The translations under genes were made by a program, and so were the position numbers. 64,000 nucleotides of DNA, taken from positions 1,116,001-1,180,000 of the forward strand of contig OX578283.1 of NCBI GenBank assembly GCA_951217055.1, given 5' to 3'. The notes under the pieces were generated by a model. It was not told the DNA's origin. It made no database searches and worked only from the letters and a program-made list of their open reading frames with translations. Of this stretch, positions 58,065-64,000 are shown piece by piece (the first letter of the stretch is position 1; the number at the start of each line of letters is the position of its first letter). The DNA is from Gerris lacustris (lineage: Eukaryota > Arthropoda > Insecta > Hemiptera > Gerridae).

Positions 58065-59470
58065 TACTTTCTTATATAAAGAGAAACTATTGTGATGGCA
58101 CTAAAATTCCATTTTGAGATTTTGATGGATTTACACGTTTTGCTGACACCTGGAGCCTAAACTACGGTGCCGAATTTGACGAAATTTGGCATACATGTTC
58201 AGAAAAATCATACCCCGAGGCGAAATCGAGAAATGAATTTTAGTTCTAAATTTGGGGGCGCTAACCCCCAAAAATTCTGAAAAAAACGTGATAAAAAAAT
58301 AGTTATTTATGCACCTAGGGACCATTATTCCTTGAGCGAAAAAGTTGGTTCTTGAGGCGAAGCCGAAGGAACCATGGTCCCTAAATCCCGAGGCGAAGCC
58401 GAGGGAATTAGACTCTTTAATTAACATTTTCGTCCATTGCACAGTTTTTATTTATTATTTTAATAAATAACAATAATTATTAGCACTTTTAATAGCAGAT
58501 ATAAGAGATTCAATATTAAAAAAAATAAGAATTGGAATTCAACTCAAATAGAAGGTTATTTAGAAGCAGGTTTGCAGGTTATATAAACAATGAATCAATG
58601 ATAAACATGGTCAAAAAAGCGCAGTGCCCCCAACCTGATTTCAATAACTTCATTACATTTGCCATTCATTTTCTACTATTTATAAAATAATTAAGTTGCA
58701 ATCTTTACTTTTTCGCCCTACTTTTCTTTTTCTCCCTACTTTTTGAGTTCAGGGATCAAAAGACCTGTTTTAGTCCTTCTTAACTAATTCAAAATCATAA
58801 CTTTTTCTCCCTACTGGAGATAAAATTATTTTAAAAGTAGATTACAAAAACATGACAACATAGATTACAAAAACATGAAAACAACATACCCTTATAGAGC
58901 AATTCTGTTGCTATATAAATCAACAGAATAAATCAACTACTCCCGTGGTATAGTGATTAGCATGTGACACTCTAAATCCAGGGGTCGGGGGTTCGAGACT
59001 CGCCAAGAGGGTAGATTTTTTTACTGGTAAATCAACTGCCGGCCTCAGTCGGCAGTCGATTAAAATATCTATCACAGGCGAGTCTTAAAACAAAAACTTT
59101 CACTTACGTTAATTTCATATCAAAAATGTTTCACTTGGACGAGTCTTTAAACCCGAACTTGGTTTCCCGATGTCAATTTCGGTCAAGCAAATTTTCTCTA
59201 CCGCTGCTAAACAAGTTTCACTTCTAAAACTTATTCCATTAAAATACGAATCTAACGATGTAATCCGTTTTCCCGGGAAAAATCTAGTTCCTGAGAAAAT
59301 AGCTTTAAACGTGGACGGAGAGGCCTGAGGGTTCGATTTCCCGGATTTCGAAGAAGTTATTTTCATGATAAATTTTGATGAAATGTTCACTGACTAATAA
59401 ATGGAAAACACTGGGCTAATTAATTATGATTTCGTATTGTGAGGAAGTTTGCTTGAGTTGTCTCGCACCG
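58065..59470 (+). mobile_element. Family C element, copy 5, split by a 930-bp insert
   Basis: C runs 58065-58292 and resumes at about 59225 (ATACGAATCTAACGATGTAA) to the GTCTCGCACCGATTTTTTC end. The insert holds two GAGGCGAAGCCGA copies (58348, 58391) and the tRNA-like sequence. 59481-59724 after it has no recognised feature. Confidence 0.65.
58939..59011 (+). other. Degenerate tRNA-like sequence (probable SINE head)
   Basis: A box TGGTATAGTGATTAGC at 58946 and B box GGTTCGAGACT at 58990, exactly 44 bases apart. Acceptor and T stems pair only partly, so it is not a working tRNA. It probably is a tRNA-derived SINE promoter or tRNA pseudogene. Confidence 0.6.
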
Positions 59471-59724
59471 ATTTTTTCAAGATGTTTTAAGTAAACCAAT
59501 AAAGTTGAAACCCAGAGCAAATGAAACCCAGAACGTTCAAATAAAGACTCACGTGTATTGAGCGGAGAATCAAAAAACTGTAACATTTTCACGTGGGTAT
59601 TTCAGTATAAGAGAGACCGGCAGTAGCTTTAAAGCAAGAAAAACTTAATTTGTTGCAAACAAATTGACATTGTTAATTACTTGGAAAAGTAAAATATAAA
59701 ATAAACATAAATTAAAAAAAAAAA

Positions 59725-59986
59725 ATAGACTGCCAATTAGTGTGGCACATAGCTTGCTCGCATCCTATCGCAAACTTGATTGATTTTCTCCTTTTACAAG
59801 CCATCATTAGTTGTTTTCCCTGTTTTTTAAAATATGTATGTCAAAATTGTTTTGATTTTTTTACATGAAGTATCAATAGCAAAATTTAAAGAGAGTAGAT
59901 GGTTTAAATTAATCTGGGGCTATCTGCGGGCTGCTTTCGACAAACCATCAAAATTTTGTAAAACTTAAATGAGTACTTTTTTTTTA
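59725..59986 (+). mobile_element. Family B element, copy 7 (5' part)
   Basis: TAGACTGCCAATTAGTGTGG start, breaking off at ACTTGCTC, where a second B copy begins. Confidence 0.65.
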
Positions 59987-60067
59987 CTTGCTCTATCACG
60001 TACTTTATTCATTTTATGCTTTAACAAGCCATTATTGTCTTATTTATTTATTGTTTTCCCCGTTTTT

Positions 60068-60655
60068 TACTTTTTTCAAATAAAGAGAAAGTATTGTGAT
60101 GGCGCGAAAATTTGATTTTGAAATTTTGATGGATTAACACGTTTTAAGGACTCCTGAAAAAAAATTATTTCTCGGAAACGTTTTTCCCTTAAGTCCAAAA
60201 AAGTGTTTTAAAAATTGTCTGTCTGTTCTTTGTCGTTTGTGCAGACGAGTGGAGCCTAAACTACTGGACCGATTTTGACAAAATTTGGCATATATGTCCA
60301 AAAAATCATTCCCCGAGGCGAAATCGAGAAATGAATTTTAGCTCCAAATTTAGAAGCGCGCTATCTCACAAAACTCTGAAAAAAGTAAAAAAAAATTATT
60401 TCTCGAAAACGGTTCCGACGATTTTGATTAAAAAATCTAAAATGTAGTACATTTAAATACGAATCTAACGACATAAGCCGTTTTCCTGAGAAATAGCTTT
60501 AAACACGGACAGAGAGAGGCATGGTTCGATTCCCTGCCGAGGAGAAGATTTTTTTAAATTAAATGTACCTATGAAAACAGGAAAATTAATAAACGGAAAA
60601 CACTGGGCTAAGTAATTACGAACTAGTTTAAGAGAAAGTTAGTCTTAGTTGTCTC
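60068..60655 (+). mobile_element. Family C element, copy 6
   Basis: From AAATAAAGAGAAAGTATTG to TAGTTGTCTC. B box GGTTCGATTCC at about 60530. Internal small duplication of AAAAATTATTTCTCG. Confidence 0.7.
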
Positions 60656-60751
60656 TATGCCAAAATTGGTTTGGTTTTTTACATTAATTAATGTATGAAT
60701 TAAGTCAATTAAGCAAATTTAAAGAGCGTAGACGGTTGAAATTTATTAATT

Positions 60752-60946
60752 TAGTGGCGTAACTATGGGCCCGCGTGGGCCCACATTGCGGGAGGGCCCT
60801 ACAGCCAGGGGGCCCCCAAATCAACGACGGACGGGGGGCCCCAGTTCTAGACGCAAGATTTTTTTTTTTGCTCATCAATTTTGTTTGGCGAGGGGCCCCC
60901 AAAAAGTTCTTGCGGAGGGGCCCCCGATGCCCTAGCTACGCCATTG
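60752..60946. mobile_element. Short hAT-like element T (about 195 bp)
   Basis: Ends AGTGGCGTAACTATGGG and (complement) AATGGCGTAGCTAGGG; GGGGCCCC-rich inside, typical of small hAT MITEs. No clean target duplication. Confidence 0.55.
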
Positions 60947-61063
60947 TCTGCGGTGTACTTTCGACAAAACATCCAAGTTTCATAAAAAATCAAATGAGTA
61001 CTTTTAAAGATATAGGTGTAAATGAATGTGTTTGTGTGTGTGGAAGAGAAACGGGTACTTTTT

Positions 61064-61388
61064 TACTTTAGCACCCCCCCTATATCCCTTTGTGTTAATA
61101 GTTGTTTAGACAAAAGAACATTATACAGAGTAGCATATATTCCTTAGCCTAAATTATAACTAAGACGAAGGGATATTTATTCTCATGCCTTGGTACAAAG
61201 GAATATCACACTTTTGTATATAATTGTGATCATATCCCTAAGTCAAATCAACTATTAAGATTAAGATGAAGGAATATTAAATATAAAACTGCCCCAGGAG
61301 TCTCAATGTCTTGGGCAGACAAACACACAAATCTTTGAGACTTATGTAGGGCGGACTATTGTTTATAACCAAGGGGGGTGCTAAAGTA
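61064..61388 (-). mobile_element. Family R element, copy 2
   Basis: TIRs TACTTTAGCACCCCCC and GGGGGGTGCTAAAGTA are perfect; the interior is inverted relative to 51917. Confidence 0.8.
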
Positions 61389-61804
61389 AAATATTGCCGA
61401 AAAAGGAATAGGCACAGAAGGTTGAAAGTTAATAGCAAAAACAATGGGCTAATTATTTCCTACCATACAAATTACATTAAAACCGTACGTGTAGCTTTTA
61501 AGATATATTGGTTCCCTGATGTCCGAAACGGATTTCTGTCTAGGAATTTTTTTAATCGGAGAAATAAAATATTTTTTCAGAATGACCACATAGCTTTTAT
61601 TGCCTTTGGAAAGCTCGGAATGACGCCTCTAAGCACAAGTAAGGAGCTGAACTGAGTAATAAGCGATGTGTTGGCTCGTGTGGACTTGTACAGCAGCCGG
61701 CATCTCCTCGCTCGACAAGCACTCACATGCCAACACAGATCCTTTATTCTTAGTCTAAACTCCGATTGTAGATAAAATAGTTTCATAAATCAATAATTGA
61801 CAGG

Positions 61805-62565
61805 GCGAGCCACTCCTAACACTGTCATTTGTTTAAAATAGAAAAGTGACAGATCATGCCACCCTAAACACAGTCATTTGTTTAAAATAGAAAAGCCACC
61901 CTAATCACAGTCATTGGTTTAAAATAGAAAAGTAACAGATCAAGCCACCCTAAACACAGTCATTTGTTTAAAATAGAAAAGCCACCCTAATCACAGTCAT
62001 TGGTTTAAAATAGAAAAGTAACAGATCAAGCCACCCTAAACACAGTCATTTGTTTAAAATAGAAAAGCCACCCTAATCACAGTCATTGGTTTAAAATAAA
62101 AAAGTGACAGATCATGCCACCCTAAACACAGTCATTTGTTTAAAATTTAAAATAGAAAAGTGAAAGATCATGCCACCCTAATCACCGTCATTGGTTTAAA
62201 ATAGAAAAGGGACAGAACATGCCACCCTAAACACAGTCATTTGTTTAAAATAGAAAAGCCACCCTAATCACAGTCATTGGTTTAATATAGAACAGTGACA
62301 GATCATGCCACCCTAAACACAGTCATTTGTTTAAAATAGAAAAGCCACCCTAATCACAGTCATTGGTTTAAAATAGAAAAGTAACAGATCAAGCCACCCT
62401 AAACACAGTCATTTGTTTAAAATAGAAAAGCCACCCTAATCACAGTCATTGGTTTAAAATAAAAAAGTGACAGATCATGCCACCCTAAACACAGTCATTT
62501 GTAAAATAGAAAAGTTGATGATCATGCCACCCTAAACACAGTCATTTGTTTAAAATAAAAAGTGA
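61805..62565. repeat. 86-bp dimeric minisatellite (37 + 49 bp units)
   Basis: Alternating units start GCCACCCTAAACACAGTCAT (short) and GCCACCCTAATCACAGTCAT (with an added GTGACAGATCAT-type tail). Some units at the ends break the alternation. Confidence 0.85.
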
Positions 62566-63478
62566 AAGGCCATACCGCCTGTCGGTATATAGACTGACCA
62601 CCAAACTGATACGTACAATATTACACATGAGATGGACGAGTTAGCGCCACTGGACGGCGCCACCCTTTGTTTGATTATGGTACCGAGACTGCACAAAACA
62701 CTATTGTAAAAGGAGGAAAACACAATGAGGCAGGTCAGTTTAACCTTGCCGTCGTCGCTAAACACAGTATTTTCCCGGGTGGGACGCTATTGTCGGTGTT
62801 TTAATGGGTCACCTCTGAATTTAACTTAAAACACCGCTTCTAGCTTCGGGCTAAAATTGATTTGTCGATTTTGTTTTATCGAGATTGACCCGGAGTAAAT
62901 GTATCGACGATAAATCGAATCCATTAGTTTAGGCAAACCAACAGAGAGTTTTAAATCGCACTTTTTGTTATTGGGACGATATTGGAAGGCAACAAATACA
63001 TGTAAGTAAATGTATAAAGTACGTATAAATGAAAGTGAGGGGAGCTGGCGATCAGTGTGCAACGAGACGGCCGCCTGTCAGCACGCGTCCACATTTACTT
63101 GCTCAAATGTAGCATTTTAAAAGACGAGCGAGACAAGTTTGTGGAAGTGATGAGTGGGGCCCTGATAACGATCCAGATATGATTTAGAAGCGACCAGGAG
63201 TTGCTCCACTTTCCACAGGTGTGATCCACCCTTCGGTCTCCCATCCCGTCCCTGATTTTCACCGGAACTCTCGGCTCTCCGAGACCACGCGGTCGGATCA
63301 ATCTCGACCGTTTATTTCCGACGGGTGGAGTAAACACGGAGGAACGGCAAGAATTTAAAAACATAAATCCGAGGAACAAGTAGATGGGGAGGGGGGAGGG
63401 GGCAGGTAATGCGCGGCGGAGCTACAGGTGTAACTATAGATTTTTCGATAAATTGCGGGTCGGAGCCCGGGTACTTAC
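62566..63478. other. First part of intron 1 next to exon 1
   Basis: Single-copy, rising in GC toward exon 1. Likely region for intronic regulatory elements, but none can be named. Confidence 0.4.
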
Positions 63479-63559
63479 GTCGTCCCATTTGACGAAGGTC
63501 TCCCCTCGGAGGAACCGCTCGGGGACCTGGCTGGACGACGTCTGGTGCTTGGTGCTCAT
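63479..63559 (-). CDS. Plc21C: Phospholipase C beta, coding exon 1 (start codon, 27 codons)
   Basis: PLCb hydrolyses phosphatidylinositol 4,5-bisphosphate to IP3 and diacylglycerol at the plasma membrane downstream of Gq-coupled receptors. The exon runs from ATG at 63559 to a donor reading GTAAGT (63478 downward). It ends in RGETFVKWDD, the beginning of the N-terminal PH domain of PLCb. It is phase 0. Joined to exon 2 at 13663-13740 it gives a continuous PLCb-like peptide. An in-frame stop lies upstream and G is at -3 of the ATG. Assignment to the Plc21C / PLCb1-3 subgroup rather than the norpA / PLCb4 subgroup is inferred from recalled family features. The exon is far more GC-rich than the introns. 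Confidence 0.85.
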
Positions 63560-64000
63560 GCCGTCGACGGACGGACTCGCTACGACAGGTCTCGGCGACA
63601 CTACATAACGCGGCCCGCACCGGCGTCCTCAGTGGAGGCAGTCCGGTCGGCCGGATCGCAGGTCACTCAAGAGACGAGACATGCCGGGGTACAAGTTCGG
63701 TACGAGGAGTGTCGAGTGTACTAAGGCGACGAGATAAAGAGAAGTACACGGGACGGCCGTGCGGCACGGACTGAGAGCCCCGCCCTGTACAGCTGGACTC
63801 CCCCCCTCGGAGGCTGTGTCCCCTGGCCTCACCCCGCCCCAGCTCCGCCGGGGCTACGTCCCCTGGTTCTGTTCTGTCTCCTACGATTCAACAAGTTGAA
63901 ACGCTTGCCCGACTAATTCTTGTGCTGGGATGAGGACGTGGGAGGTTTGACGGCCGGTATTGTTCTCAGGCTACTTACTCTTCTTCCCGACGTCACAGTA
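63560..64000 (-). promoter_or_regulatory. GC-rich 5' UTR and probable promoter region of the PLCb gene
   Basis: This stretch is much richer in G, C and CpG than the rest of the window and contains no family found elsewhere in it, as expected for a 5' UTR and promoter upstream of exon 1 on the minus strand. On the minus strand an in-frame TGA lies about 24 codons before the start codon, with no in-frame ATG between them, which supports the chosen start. A CRE-like ACGTCA core lies near the window end. I see no TATA box that I would defend. The transcription start cannot be placed from sequence alone. Confidence 0.5.

Larger units (their letters stand above)
59987..61620 (+). mobile_element. 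Family B element, copy 8, holding C6, T and R2
   Basis: B sequence appears in order at 59987-60066, 60660-60750, 60947-61060 and 61389-61620, each gap being a different element. Its hairpin end is degraded (TTTATTGCCTTTGGAAAGCTC). Confidence 0.65.
13741..63478 (-). other. PLCb intron 1 (49,738 bp)
   Basis: Bounded by a GTAAGT donor at 63478 and a TTACAG acceptor at 13741. Nearly all of it is mobile elements and tandem arrays, listed separately. The only long coding sequence inside is the gypsy polyprotein, which lies antisense to the host gene. No further PLCb exon was recognised inside, though an alternative first exon cannot be excluded. Confidence 0.85.

Noticed and set aside
63312..63620. 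102-codon ORF overlapping PLCb exon 1
   Set aside because: Different frame from the PLCb reading and runs through the splice donor; a shadow of the real exon.

Overview
The window is eukaryotic and most likely from an insect. It is AT-rich, has no operons, and is packed with Helitrons, hAT- and mariner-type DNA transposons, fold-back elements, minisatellites and one gypsy-type LTR retrotransposon. I cannot name the species; a hemipteran would fit the repeat load, but that is a guess.

The host gene is on the minus strand. Two coding exons of a phospholipase C beta (PLCb, probably the Plc21C / PLCb1-3 type) are visible. Exon 1 carries the start codon (63479-63559) under a GC-rich 5' region that reaches the window end. 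Exon 2 is at 13663-13740. Both are phase 0, both have canonical splice sites, and joined they read as the N-terminal PH region of PLCb. Intron 1 is therefore 49,738 bp. Positions 1-13662 belong to intron 2; no exon 3 was found.

Almost everything else is repeats inside those introns. From left to right: 1-13.6 kb holds repeat families A, B and C, a Helitron inside a TIR element, a 2-kb fold-back with another element in one arm, and 19-bp and 46-bp tandem arrays. 13.8-24 kb holds hairpin MITEs, a clean hAT element, a LINE RNase H fossil and 31-, 35- and 53-bp minisatellites. 24.5-28.7 kb is an intact-looking gypsy element with identical 117-bp LTRs, inserted into the 53-bp array. 29-35.3 kb is a deep nest: two head-to-head B copies, then element X split by a Helitron, which itself holds a 2.1-kb palindromic IS630/mariner-like element and a G element. 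35.5-46 kb holds a fold-back with an 8-bp target duplication, a hAT carrying two other elements, and a B copy split by a TIR element. 47.1-48.0 kb is a 32/34-bp higher-order array. 49.5-62.5 kb holds more of the same families and an 86-bp dimeric array.

Family letters (A, B, C and so on) are my own labels for sequences that recur within the window; none was checked against a repeat library. The most interesting signals are the A/T-rich core module shared by at least seven otherwise different families, the common termini of families B and D, tRNA-like promoter boxes inside family C, and the many large fold-backs.
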